Under the pieces are notes generated by a model that did not search any database, had not been told where the DNA came from, and saw only the letters and a list, made by a program, of their open reading frames with translations. 64,000 nt of DNA from Datura wrightii (lineage: Eukaryota; Streptophyta; Magnoliopsida; Solanales; Solanaceae), in the NCBI GenBank assembly GCA_035772735.1, contig JASDFA010000003.1, positions 159,333,001 to 159,397,000 on the forward strand, given 5' to 3'. Position 1 is the stretch's first letter, and each line of letters opens with the position of its first letter. The translations under genes were made by a program, and so were the position numbers. Below, one piece after another: positions 23,192-35,094 of the stretch.

Positions 23192-24880
23192 TCATGAGGT
23201 ATATAATGGTGATGAAGCATTGGAAATGTTACTACCCTTAGGCGCAAAAGTTAGTGCTTCCGGGATCAATTTTTTATGAGGTGTGACATGTTCATCCTTT
23301 TCTTTCACCCCGTCGGTCCATTGACTCTCACTTACAACACCTGTTTTCCAGCTAGAAGTGATCAAATTATTTGTCAAAATAACCTGAGGTATTGAAATAA
23401 TTGATAAAGTTTGAGATTTAATCTTATTCAACTTAGGATCTACGTGAAGCTTAATTGAAGAAGCTTCTGATTGTACCTCATGACCTAGACGACTAATTTG
23501 AGCTCCAACATCGATTATTACCCCTGCTTTATCAATTATATTAGACTGTCTAAGTTCTCTTATTTGCTCCACATAAGTAGCAGCTGTATTACTAGACACA
23601 TCTTCGGTCAATAGCTTTCCAGAAGCGACTTGCAATGCAATGATTAAAGCCTTTAAATTAGTTGCATCTTCTTGAAGCCCAATCTTATCATGTGATGCAC
23701 TTGTAGGTTCAATCTCAACACCCGCGACCCCTGTAGCTGTAGTACTTTCTTTTTTAGTAGTCTTACAATTTAGTTGCTGCCTAACTTCAGTTCACCTTGT
23801 TTGTTGTCCAGAATTTTCGAGTTCTGGTATTGCATTTGAATTTTGGCCAAGCACCTGATCTGCATTCGAACCAGTTTGATCTTCACCCAATATTGCTCTT
23901 ATATCGTCTTTTTTATACCCTTGGACCTCATCCAAATTTTTCGTAGCATCATCCGAGCTTTTTCCAGAATTGTTGAACAACTGGACCTCTGTTTCAGGAG
24001 CCAAACATCCGTCATGAATAGGCCTTCGATCAACTACTGCTAGCCTTGTATCGACACTATTTTCAGTTTATTAGGTGCTATCCAGAATTAATATTCTCGG
24101 CGTCTATCACTTTACTTGCAGTATCCTTATTACTAGAGACCTTATTTCTAGCTTTTTTTTATTCAAGAAGTCTAGTGCATCACCTTGCAATTGTTCCACA
24201 GTATTTGTTTCATCACCTTGCTGCCCAATGTTTTCTTGATTACCCTCTTCCCTTTTGTTTCCCGACAATCAACATCTTCATGACCTTGGCGGTTATAGCA
24301 GGTACAATTCAAAGGAAGATTATCAAACACAACCTATTGATTATATTCAACGAGCTTACCATATTGTTCATCCAAAAAATGCGTCCTTACTCGTTTCGGA
24401 TGTTTGTCCGAAAGATCAAGAATGACCTCAACTCTAGCTGTGCTAGGTCTTGTCCTTTCTCGGGTGGCTTTATCTATGGCTACTGGCTTACCTATAGCTG
24501 ATGCAATGGATAATAGAAGTCTTCGAGCAAAAGGATTTGGTGGCAGATCCGGCAGTGAAACCCCCACCAAAGCTTTTGAAGTTTCTTTCGTAGGATTAAA
24601 ATTGTGTCCATGAAAAGTTACAGAACAGATGTTGTTTACCATTAAATTGAAGATAACCAAACTGTTTTGAAAGGACAGAGATAAAATCTTCATAGAGATC
24701 ACAACGAATTAAAAAGATGTGGCGCCGCAAGTGAGCCAATTAAACAACATCCTTTGATCCAACTGTTTTAAAATTAATTTTGTCAGTTCGTGTAAGCTTG
24801 GTGCACTGTAAGAAAGCTTCATAATCACTGCTTGATGAAGTCCCTCTTCAAGCACATACTTATCTAATTCTTTAAACATA
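23192..24880 (-). pseudogene. LINE ORF1 relic (DUF4283 plus zinc knuckle)
   Basis: Minus strand. From about 24870 a DUF4283-like start (LEEGLHQAVIMKLSYSAP) is followed in another frame by HNFNPTKETSKALVGVSLPD, SIASAIGKPVAIDKATRER and ILDLSDKHPKRVR, the hallmark middle of plant LINE ORF1 proteins. After a stop comes NLPLNCTCYNRQGHEDVDC, a CX2CX4HX4C knuckle whose second Cys is Tyr. 23792-24004 and 23192-23635 are the variable hydrophilic C-terminal part. The protein would bind element RNA. The endonuclease/RT ORF2 expected downstream is not present. Confidence 0.72.
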
Positions 24881-25256
24881 AACCGGTCTGTTGGTTAATT
24901 CCCTATTCATTAATTGAATATATTTCAAGATTGTTTTGGTCACTGTCGTAGGATTAGGGATGCAAAGATAGTGTTAGGGTTTGATTCTCTCACAACTTGA
25001 TGCTGGGGAGAGACAGCGGCAGCTTTGAGAGGTGTCTAAGTCATCATTCACCTAGAGAAAGAGAGTTAGGGTTTCTCCGTTTTTTCCACCTGTCGAAGGG
25101 AAAAATTTGTTCCCTTTTGAGAGTTTGAAATACTAAAATAAAAAATAAAAAAGGAAGGACCAGAGAAAATGAAACTGATCTAAAATTATAAGGCTCAAGA
25201 ATAGGATGAGATCGGAGAGTAAGCAAAATAACATAACATGCAGATATTAACATATA
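24881..25256. other. Possible 5' leader of the LINE relic
   Basis: Just upstream (minus sense) of LINE ORF1. It contains GAAACCCTAACTCTC on the minus strand, a composition common in LINE leaders. No gene called. Confidence 0.3.
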
Positions 25257-26470
25257 ATAGTAATGTAATGAGTTTACATGTTGATATTGGTCTTCTTTTT
25301 CCATCGGATAGACTCATTACGGTCAATTTCTGCTAGTTATTGATAACTTGTATTAACTCTCCAAATGAGTTACATGTTGGATCAATGGAACTAGGGATGA
25401 TAATAATGATACTCACTTAGCCTAAATTCTAATATACTCTCCATCTGAGTTAACTTTAATTTTAATTTATTAGAGTGAATAATCTAACGTCACATATGTG
25501 TATTGCATGAGTAGTTCTTTTCCCGTCGAAATTTACTATTCAAGATGCATGGATATATATGTGGTGTATTTTGAATTTTAATATTCGATGATACATTGCT
25601 TTAATTTAGTTCACATGCATGTTATATTATTTGAATAAGAATTAATGATTGATAAATAGTTTCTGCTAAAGTGGTCTATTTATTAGGGGTCATTGCAGAT
25701 TCTTAATTTATTTTTTATGTGAAATTATATTATGCATGGATTAAAAATTATGATTAACAAAGAGCTTCCATCAAGCGGTTTATTTGATTAAGTCATTGAT
25801 ATTCTCAATGTACCATTATAAATTATTCGTGTTCAAGTGGTGATATGAATCAATTTCTATGGTCTCCTCTATTAATTACTAGTGAATAATAAATTTACGT
25901 ATTGACTTTAGGTACTCCTCCATAACGGATAAACTTATTCTAGGTAAAATTTTTAGTAATTGATAGCATGTATTAACTCTCCATTTGAGTTTATATATTG
26001 GGTCAGTTTTGAAATTTTAAGACGGATATATAAAGTGGTGATCGATATTAATTCATGTGGCAAGTTAGATAAAAAAATCATGTGTTGACTTTAGGTCTTG
26101 CTCCATATGAATAAATTTATTATGGATTGTCACTGGATAAAATCACTAGTTATTAATAACAGTAATGAGTTTACATGTTGACATTGGTCTTCTTTCTCCA
26201 TCGGATAGACTCATTACAGTCAATTACTGTATTTTTCGTCACTAGTTATTGATAACTTGTATTAACTCTCCAATTGAGTTACATGTTAGATCAATGGAAC
26301 AAATGTTCAATAATTATATACAATTGATTAAACGTAACAATTTACTCTCCAACTGAGTTGGTTTTGTTTCTTTTTGAATTATATTAATCTTGCATAATTT
26401 ATATACATTGCATGAGTAGTATTTTTCCATCGAAACTTACTATTCAGATGCATGTATGTATATATATTGA
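25257..26470 (+). repeat. About 0.9-kb direct duplication, diverged
   Basis: GAGTTTACATGTTGATATTGG, CCATCGGATAGACTCATTAC and TATTAACTCTCCA...GAGTTACATG at 25270-25400 recur in the same order at 26167-26300. GCATGAGTAGT...TACTATTCA at 25505 recurs at 26410. The offset is 897-905 bases throughout. Extra single copies of the CTCTCCA...GAGTT word occur near 25436, 25975 and 26343. Confidence 0.7.
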
Positions 26471-26512
26471 TGAATGCGGCCTGAATTTAATTATTCAGAT
26501 TACCAGCTTATT

Positions 26513-26971
26513 ATGATCTATTTAATATGTTATATCTCAGATTCTCAACAGACTTTATCCGGTCCACTTACTACTATTCAAGAATATATATTTTTCTTAA
26601 AGATATGCCATTAATTCAAAGAATGCATTGTATATGAAATTACCACTAGCTATCTACGATATTGAACCTGGTTCAATTAAATCACAAGTGTAGAATAATA
26701 AAGAACACACAAATGTAACGTGAAAAACCTCCTTTTTCTTAAATGATCTATTTAATATGTTATATCTCATATTCTCAACATACTTTATCCGGTTCACTTA
26801 CTACTATTCAAGAATATATTTTTTCTTAAAGATATGCCATTAATTCAAAGAATGCATTGTATATGAAATCGCCACTACCTATCTACGATATTGAACCTGG
26901 TTCAATTAAATCACAAGTGTAGAATAATAAAGAACACGCAGATGTAACGTGAAAAACCTCCTTGCTCAAGA
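26513..26971 (+). repeat. 229-230 bp tandem duplication spanning the copia LTR edge
   Basis: ATGATCTATTTAATATG at 26513 recurs at 26743, and GTATATGAAAT at 26630 recurs at 26859. Each unit contains ~122 bases of flanking DNA and ~107 bases of LTR start, so the duplication arose after the copia element inserted. Confidence 0.85.
26859..26863 (+). other. Target site duplication GTATA (left)
   Basis: GTATA precedes the LTR terminus TGAAAT; matched at 33637-33641. The upstream duplicate also carries GTATA at 26630-26634. Confidence 0.85.
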
Positions 26972-27965
26972 GAGTCCCTAAAACACGACCTATATCAAAT
27001 AAGATTTTATTCAACTCACGAGCAGGTTTTAGACTACAACTTTGCAATCAAAGGGACTAACTCTAGTACCTCAATCTCTACAGTTTTCTCAAACTGCAAT
27101 CACCTATTCAAAGACTATAAACTCTAGTATCTGAAGTACAACACAATCACACCAATGTAACTTGACTCAACTAACTCTAGAAGAGAAAGTTATAACTCAA
27201 AAATACAAATAACAAACTCAATCAAGACAGAATAATTCTTCTGCTCCAATTCTTCGCTTACAGGAATCTGGTCCAGTGAGAGTGTTTCTTTCTATGAATA
27301 ACTATTGCTTCAGAATAATCTCCTTGACGGTCAATGCAATAGATGAATATTCTGTGGTTTTGTATGATCATTATATAGCACCAAAGGACGTGATTTTTTT
27401 CAAACCTAGATTTGTTTCAAACAAGGAAAAAGAATCCTAAAAGGACTTTATTTTCTCAAACCTTTCCTTAACCCAAATAAGGAAAAAAGAATCCCAAAGG
27501 AACTTAATTTTCTCAAGTCAGATTTTTCATACCTGGTTCTTTCCTAGTCAAATACAACTTGCCTTTTGAAAAGAACCCTAAAAGGATTTGATTTTCTTGT
27601 ACGTATCTGGTTCTCTCTTCAGTCAAATACAACTTGCCATTTGGAAAGAATTCTAAGAGGACTTGATTTTCTTGTACGCGTTGGACTTCTTCAATTCCAC
27701 GTGTTTTTCTTATTTGATATTTTCAGATCCAAGTTAAATTCGTACCTGCAAAACCTTCAGTTATGTAGTGAACCTGGTTCGTCTATGTCAGTCATCAAAA
27801 TCTTCACATAATAAATTTCTCCTTTTTGATGGTGACAAATATGTATGCATATGAATCTAGTTGACATCCACGTATGCATATGAACCTACATATGAACCTG
27901 GTTCACTTTGTCAGTTGTAAAAACTTTATCAATTACAGTCAATCATCAAAACTCTTCTAATAACA
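26864..27965 (-). repeat. 3' LTR of the copia element (1,102 bp)
   Basis: Starts TGAAATCGCCAC, ends CTTCTAATAACA, and aligns with 32566-33636. It is ~31 bp longer, including AGTGAACCTGGTTCGTCT near 27768, which the other LTR lacks. Confidence 0.92.
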
Positions 27966-28110
27966 AATTCCCTTTTATCAATCATCAAAACTCTTCTAAT
28001 AACAAATTCCCCTTTTTTGATGATGACAAACAATATGCTATGTTCACATCAAATTCCCCCTTTTGATGATGACAAACAATATGTTATATATGCTCACATC
28101 TTCCCCCTTT
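27966..28110 (-). repeat. Repeated polypurine-tract region
   Basis: Next to the 3' LTR. On the minus strand AAAAGGGGGAATTT-like tracts occur at least three times, each followed by a near copy of the adjacent bases (CATCATCAAAA). CAATCATCAAAACTCTTCTA also occurs twice (27940 and 27980). Confidence 0.65.
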
Positions 28111-28397
28111 TGACATCATTGAAAAGTTTTTAGACAAAGAACCTAGCAAGTATCATGCATGTGCAAAAAATTACTAAACCATGGCCACTGGGGCAATACT
28201 TATCAGAACAAGCCTGAAACAACAAAAATTGTTAGATCAAACTGATGATACGAGCCATCTAATGAGAAGATAGATTAGGAGCACAAGGAAAGAACAAAAC
28301 AAGCCAGTGATGTACCAAATCCAGCACATAGTATCCAACTTGTAAGCAAAGTACAACCACAAATAGGAAGCAATAGAGAAGGGAAGACAAAAAAACT

Positions 28398-28977
28398 TCA
28401 GGAGGAGGAATGAGTAGTTTTCTCTATCAAAGAGAGAAGCTTGTCAATTTTGTTGTGGTGGACACTCTGTTCACTAAGCATTCTGTCTTTGAGAGTAGAA
28501 ATCTCAGCATTAGCATTGGGTAGATCAACCTTGAGCTGTGCATTCTCCCTTTTCAATTCAGTCACTCGTGCAGTTACAATATGTAGATCAAAAATCATCT
28601 AAGTTATAGTTTTTCTGAACCTGGTACGTTTTGTAGAAGATCACACTCCTCCAAGGTTCATTCCATGTCATACTCTGCATAGCCGACCCTATGTACTTAC
28701 AAGATGTCACCAATTAACCATTTTGTCAAGGTGAGACTGACTCCATTCACCCTTAAATTCACTTTTTCAGTCTTTACTTCCTCAAGATTTGTATAGAGAT
28801 CCACCATTTAAGACTCACGAACTCTGGGAAGAGGGAAAGAGTAGATGGAGCAGGTTTTGATAAAGAACCTGGTGCAGTCTCAGACGCTGCTGATGGAAGT
28901 TCCCCTTGAGTGGATGGAGGGGCTTCTTCTGCCATGAAAACATTTAACAGATAGGGACTGGTAGAAAGATTTTTCAT
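28398..28977 (-). pseudogene. Extra 3' ORFs of the copia element (coiled coil)
   Basis: Minus strand, between the RNase H remnant and the 3' LTR. 28774-28977 includes MAEEAPPSTQGELPSAASE, a Pro/Ser/Ala-rich stretch. 28398-28598 is heptad-rich (VTARVTELKRENAQLKVD, ISTLKDRMLSEQ), a coiled coil of about 60 residues. SIRE/Maximus copia elements carry an extra ORF at this place, so this may be the remnant of one. Frames are interrupted. I recognise no membrane segment or cleavage site. Confidence 0.45.
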
Positions 28978-29499
28978 GGATACTTGAGAAGAAAGAATTT
29001 GGACAAAGCTAGATAAAAAAAATAGGGATATTACACCTATGTGCTAGAGACCTGTTGTGATGGGTCAATGGAGAAGTGGGTCAAGTTTTGCAGCCCTTCT
29101 TTTTCTTTCTCTTTGTTTTTTAAAAGTTCCTGACAATACTTGTGGCGTACCAGAGATAAGACACTGGAAAATGGACCACGTTTAGTAGAGTAGTGGTTGT
29201 AGATCTAGCAACAAAGTTGAATACAAATGTAAGGAGATAAGTACGTACCACAATGACCTGTAGAGGAACCTGGATCCTCATGTGATTCTTTTCTTGAGTC
29301 TTGTTCATATTTTCTGCAATTAGAAAGTAAGGGTCACATCATCAATTTTTAAACATTTCATTGTAGCTTGCCTGAGGTGTGTACCTAATTAAAGGTACGA
29401 GACTGGATTAGCAATTAAGATGCAATGAGACTTGATAAGGATAAGAATAAACAAATTCTAGTTAAAAGGAAGAGAGAATGGTAAATAAAGTCAACAAAG

Positions 29500-30640
29500 T
29501 TTGATTAGTCGTGGTTCCACACGAATTCTTTCGTATGGTTCTCTTCCCAATGCCTTGGTGGAAATGTCAGCCACCTGATCCTCAGTCTTGCAAAAGTTCA
29601 TCAAAATAATTTTTAAATATTTCCCTTTTCCACATTATCCCTCAAAAAGTGATGGCGAACATCAATGTATTTTATTCTTTTGTGATGAACCTAGTTCTTC
29701 TCCATACTCATTTCACTGATGTTGGCACAATGGAAAAGTATGCCATTCCAGATGGGTTTTCCTATCTACCATGAATTCAACATAGTCTGCATCTGCATAT
29801 CACTGGCAGGATACAAAAGAATTAGGTCCACATCCTTTATCAGAACAATCAGTATATTCTTCCCCTTTTTTTTATAAAGAATGTGTTTTCAATTCTCCAT
29901 TATTCAGCAGAAAACTTGATAGCTTGTCATACCATACTCTTGGTGCTTGTTTGAGACAATACGATGCCTTTTGCAATCTGTACACATGATCTGGTTGCTC
30001 ATGTTCTTCAGTAGTTCCATGATGTGACAAATCTGGTGTAGTACCTTGTTCATCAAGCATCCTGAAAGTATCCAGATGTTCATGCTGAGTATTTTTATCC
30101 TGTGTACCTAGTTCCCCCTCAGTGTTGGTAGTCGGTGTCATACCAATCTCTTCCATTTCTTCCCGTGTGCTCACTTTTTCCACTGATTTTTGTTCATCAA
30201 AGATTACATGCACGTTTTCCTCCACACAATTTGTTATCTTGTTCAGGACTTTGTATGCCTTGCACACATTTTTGTATCTCTGTCCTTTGAGAACTAGGTT
30301 CCCTGTTTTTAAGCTTGTAACCTTGCAATCTGTTGAAGTTAATAGGACTGAGTTCCCTTTGTCACACATTTGTGAGATGCTCAACATATTGTGTTTTAAC
30401 CCCTTAACATATTACACATTGTCAATTTATTGAGACATGTATCTTCCAATCTTGCAAATTCCAACGATTTCACCCTTCTTTGTGTTTCCAAAGGTAATGT
30501 TTCTGCCTTTATCACTGGTGAGTGAGAGAAAGTTTTAAACCATTCCTGTCATATTCCTGGAACACGCACTGTCAATGTACCAAGTTCCCTGCTTTTCTCT
30601 CGCTTTCACCTGCAAAAATAGTCAGAGGTTAGTTTTGGGT
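29500..30640 (-). pseudogene. Copia pol remnants: protease, pre-integrase, RT and RNase H fragments
   Basis: From high to low coordinates: WYIDSACSRNMTG near 30545-30585 (protease site, usual DSG is DSA); NITFGNTKKGEIVG; then the open frame 29872-30387 with MLSISQMCDKGNSVLLTS and GNLVLKGQRYKNV (pre-integrase). That frame jumps straight to VHVIFDE, the segment after integrase, and then to VYRLQKASYCLKQAPRVWYD of RT. The integrase core and most of RT are therefore deleted within a frame that remains open. RNase H scraps follow at 29500-29850 (DVRHHFLRDNVEKG, QVADISTKALGRE). Confidence 0.8.
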
Positions 30641-31174
30641 ACCCAGACTAGCTTGGGTCCCTTTTCATTATTGAAGGGGTGAATAATATCTCTTTTATTC
30701 CAGGAGGGAGTGGAATAATTTTCTTCCTTCTCATGATTTTATTTGGGGGACCAGATCTGGGGTGAACTATTGTGTACTTGAAAAAGTGTTTAGAGGATGT
30801 ACCTGATCTGTAACTAGAAAAATCAATGTTTCTTGATCGCTTTTAGCTTAGAATTGCAAATGTTCTTTATAATGACCCATTTTTCCATAGTGAGAGAAAA
30901 GGATGGGACTTGTTTTGGTGCTCAAATCAGTTTTTGAGATACCATTTTATATCTTATTCCTTATCTTTGACTTGAGTGATTTTGTGCAAGAGACTAGAAT
31001 TTCTGAGGACCTGGTCCATTTTAGAGTTCTTTTTAATTCAGCTTTGGTTTTAACCAGACTCTTCCTTATACTCAGATTCTCTATGTGCAGTGCTTGTTAC
31101 TAAAGTCAGGTTTTTGATGATTTTGTCTTTTTTAACATTTTCTTCATGAATTTTTTCACACACTTCAATTTTTA

Positions 31175-32511
31175 TCATGAGGTCTCTTTTATCCTCTTCA
31201 AGCTTACTATTGTCAAAAACTTAAGAGAGGCAAAGTCATTCATGATTTGTGTTTTTTCAATAGACATAGTGTTATATTCATCAATAAGAACAAGAGAAAG
31301 AGACAGTAAGTTCTTTTGAGAATATGAGTTTAACTTTGATTTAAGTTCAAAGAAGCTTACCTCGTTGTTGTCCTCTTCACTGTTTGAGTCTGCTTCAGCC
31401 ATTAGGGCCAACACATCTTCATCATCCGAGTCATTCATGGATAAGAGGGAGCAGTCATCTTGTTTAGTAGCAGCTTCAAATTCATCACAGGAGGAATCTC
31501 CCATGGAAGCTAGAGCTCGCTTCACCACACTATCTGCATCTTTCGTGGTGAGTTTTCTATTGGGGATTTGAACCTGATCCTTCTTTTCTTCCTTGGATTT
31601 CTTAGTTAGGTTACGCTTGTGTTCTAACTCCCATAGAGGACATTCCTTCATGAAGTGACCAGGTTCACCACACTTGTGGCAAATAAGATTTCTAAGATTT
31701 TTGTCAAAGGACTTTGATGAATTCTTCTTCTGAGTGTTAAAGCCTTTCTTAATGATTTGCTGAAATCTTTGAGTGAGTAAGGCCATGTTGTCATCCTCAA
31801 CAGTAGAATTGAGAACCAGGCTCTATTCCTTGTGAGAACTGGTCAGCTCCTTTTCTTGCGATTTTTTGAGTTCATAAGTCTTTAGATTTCCAATCAAGTC
31901 ATCCATGGTCAGTGTATCCAGATCTCTCGCTTCAGAAATAACCTCTACTTTGCTTTCCCAAGATTCCAGTAGTACACTCAGAAGTTTCGTTACATCCTTG
32001 CTAGTGGTAATGGTCTCACCAAGAGAATACATCTCATTTAGAATAGATGAGAATCTGGTATGCATGTCATGAATAGATTCACCCTCCTTCATCCTGAACA
32101 GTTCATACTGACGATTGAGCATATCGATCTTGGACTTCTTCACCTGATTAGTTCCTTCATGAGAAGTCTAAAGGGCATCCCAAATCTCCTTTGCACTAGT
32201 GCAAGAAGAAATTCGATTGTATTCATCCGGACCAAGTCCACACACTAGAATCTTCTTTGCCTTGGCATTAATCTCAACTGCCAATTTTTCTTCCTTCAAG
32301 TACTCCAATCTTCCTTTTGGAATTTTTGTTTTTCCATCTTCAGCTAGTTTCATGGGAATGGTGGGTCCATCTAACACTACATTCCACAGGTTATGACCTT
32401 CTCCTATAAGAAAATCATCATGCAATTTTTCCACCACCCGTAATAGTGACCATTGAATAAGGGTGGTCTCATTGTTGATTGTCCCTCCTGAACCGTCGGT
32501 GGTGCTGCCAT
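31175..32511 (-). pseudogene. Copia gag (UBN2 type) with stops
   Basis: ATG at 32509-32511 begins MAAPPTVQEGQ and LFNGHYYGWWKN, the start motif of copia gag; a one-base shift near 32440 follows. Then EGHNLWNVVLDGP, VCGLGPDEYNRI and SAKEIWDAL, a TAG at 32168-32170, MKEGESIHDMHTRFSSILNEM, a TAG at 31823-31825, and a zinc knuckle CHKCGEPGHFMKEC near 31650-31690. All three large pieces share one frame. Acidic Ser/Asp/Glu-rich and coiled segments end it near 31175. Apart from the early shift and two stops it is well preserved. Confidence 0.88.
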
Positions 32512-32551
32512 ATTTTGTTTTTCAAGGTGTAAGCCTTTATTGAAAAATCTT

Positions 32552-32563
32552 GCTCTGATACCA
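32552..32563 (-). other. Primer binding site, initiator Met tRNA
   Basis: Minus strand reads TGGTATCAGAGC exactly, two bases from the LTR at 32566. Confidence 0.93.
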
Positions 32564-32565
32564 AT

Positions 32566-33636
32566 TGAAATCACCACCAGCTATCTATGATATTGAACCT
32601 GGTTTAATTAAATCACAAGTGCAGAATAATAGAGAACATGCAGATGTAACGTGAAAAACCTCCTTGTTCAAGGGAGTCCCCAAAACACGACCTATATCAA
32701 ATAAGATTTTATTCAACTCATGAGCAGGTTTTAGACTACAACTTTGCAATCAAAGGGACTAACTCTAGTACCTCAATCTCTACAGTTTTCTCAAACTGCA
32801 ATCACCTATTCAAAGACTATAAACTCTAGTATCTGAAGTACAACACAATCACACCAATGTAACTTGACTCAACTAACTCTAGAAGAGAAAGTTACAACTC
32901 AAAAATACAAATAACAAACTCAATCAAGACAGAATAATTCTTCTGCTCCAATTCTTCGCTTGTAGGAACCTGGTCCAGTGAGAGTGTTTCTTTCTATGAA
33001 TAACTATTGCTTCAGAATAATCTCCTTGACGGCCAATGGAATAGCTGAATATCTGTGGCTGTGTATGATCATTATATAACACCAAAGGACGTGGTTTTTG
33101 TCAAACCTAGATTTTTTTCAAATAAGGAAAAAGAATCCTAAAAGGACTTTATTTCTTCAAACCTTTCCTTATCCCAAATAAGGAAAAAAGAATCTCAAAA
33201 GAACTTAATTTCCTCAACTCATATTTTCCGTACCTGGTTCTTTCCTAGTCATATACAACTTGCCTTTTAAAAAAATATCCTAAAAGAATTTAATTTCCTT
33301 GTACGTATCCGGTTCTCTCTTCAGTCAAATACAACTTGCCTTTTGGAAATAATCCTAAGAGGACTTTATTTTCTTCTACGCATTGGACTTCTTCAATTCC
33401 ACATGTTTTCCTTATTTGATATTTCCAGATCCAAGTCAAATTCATACCTGCAAAACCTTCATCTATGTCAGCCGTCAAAATATAAATTTTCTCTTTTTGA
33501 TGATGACAAATATGTATACATATGAATCTAGTTGACATCCACGTATGCATATGAACCTGCATATGAACCTGGTTCACTTTGTCTGTTGTAAAAACTTTAT
33601 CAATTACAATCAATCATCAAAACTCTTCTAATAACA
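32566..33636 (-). repeat. 5' LTR of the copia element (1,071 bp)
   Basis: Starts TGAAATCACCAC, ends CTTCTAATAACA, followed by GTATA at 33637-33641. Confidence 0.92.
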
Positions 33637-33641
33637 GTATA
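33637..33641 (+). other. Target site duplication GTATA (right)
   Basis: Equals 26859-26863. Confidence 0.85.
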
Positions 33642-33689
33642 TGTACCCTTTGTTGGAAAAAAAATTAATTTCAATTTCTAAACAGTTAA

Positions 33690-34800
33690 GAGATGGATAT
33701 TTAGTTTATTCTTCTTATAACTTTTGTGTTATTGAACTTGATAAACCGTTTTATCTCTTGTGGTACTTAAATGCATGGCTAGAGAAAATATTCTTTAATA
33801 TTGAATGAAACTTATGTGGTCTACCAACTTTTAAGTCATTTATTCTGGATAGGACTTTGAGGTTGGTTAACTGATGGACTTGACGGTTCATTGAAAGTGA
33901 AGACACTACCAACTTTTGAGTCTTGTTTAGAAAGAAAAAATGAACTAAAATATATTTTCTTTAAAAGAATATAAAGCTAGTGATAAGTTTGAATTAATCC
34001 ATTCTGATTTGTGTAGTCAAATGAGTATGTAGGCAAGAGGTGATTTTGAGTATTCTGTGTCACTCACAGAAAATTACTCAAGATATGAATATATTTATTT
34101 GATGCTCCGTAAGTCTGAATGCTTTGACATAGTCAAGATATTTATGGCGGATGAAAATGCGTCATGAAAAATATATTAAGTTATTGTGATATGATCATAG
34201 TGGCAAGTACCTCTTTAGAGAGTTTATTAATCACTTATCAGATAGAGGGATTGTAATCAATTGTCTACATCAGTTACTCTACAATAGATTGATGTAGAAG
34301 AGGAAAGAAATAAGACTCTTATGGAAATAATAAAATTAATGATTAACTTATTCATTTTTGCCTTTTTCGTCTTGGGATATTCTTTTTCAAAAAACTCAAG
34401 TTACATTCTTAATTTAATTCCTTCTAAGTCGGTACCATTGACACTTATGAACTGCGAATTTAACGTAAGTACAGTCTGTGACATGTTCATATATGGAGTT
34501 GTCCAGCATATGTGTTGAAAGGGAAATAGATAAGTTGGAAATAAGAACGAATATGTGAGTGTTTATTGGATATCCAAAGGACACAAAAAGGAGGTTTATT
34601 TTATTGTCCTAAAAAAATAAGGTAATTGTTAATACAAATGCCAGATTTCTAGAAAAAGGACCACTTAGTAAACGATGTTCCAAGAAGTAAACTAGTTTTA
34701 CAAGAACTAAGCAAAGAAATAAAAAATAAGTCATCTGAAAATTCAGAAGTTCTAGATATCTAACTGAGAAGTCAGAATTGACGTTCCATTGCATTTATGT
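33690..34800 (+). pseudogene. Copia pre-integrase/integrase relic (plus strand)
   Basis: Plus-strand pieces read LDGSLKVKTLPTFESCLE (end of pre-integrase), ELIHSDLCSQMSM and ARGDFEYSVSLTENYSRY (first catalytic Asp), YLMLRKSECFDIVK, then in another frame SGKYLFREFINHLSDRGIV, and at 34321-34518 GYSFSKNSSYILNLIPSKSV. 34520-34670 gives VFIGYPKDTK and NARFLEKDHL. All are copia integrase motifs, with many stops and shifts. The relic once extended to the left, into DNA now separated by the 6.8-kb copia insertion. RT is missing after ~34800. Confidence 0.75.
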
Positions 34801-35094
34801 AGTGGGAGAAACATTAATAGAATTAAGAAAATTCACTAACTCAAAGTAATGGGAGTGATATTGAGCAAATAACACTATATGAAGTTGTTAATATTTCAAT
34901 ACTAAAAGGTAATGAAAAAAATATTAAGACTCAAGAACATTATAGTGTGACAATAGTAATGATAGTGCTTAGTCGTAGTGGGAGAATGATAACCTAGATC
35001 GGTTCGGTGTATACTCTTGAGAGAGTTTCATCATAGAATCCCTGAAGATATTAATACAGAACCGATCAATTACGAAGAATTACTATTAGATGAA

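Larger units (their letters stand above)
26864..33636 (-). mobile_element. Ty1/copia element, internally deleted, 6.8 kb
   Basis: LTRs at 26864-27965 and 32566-33636 begin TGAAAT and end CTAATAACA and are flanked by GTATA on both sides. The primer site beside the right LTR fixes minus-strand orientation. Gag is recognisable, but pol keeps only pieces of protease, pre-integrase, RT and RNase H; the integrase core is missing. A ~1.3-kb segment between RNase H and the 3' LTR carries extra short ORFs. The word GAACCTGGTTC recurs through LTRs and interior. It is a deletion derivative that would need helper enzymes. Confidence 0.93.
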
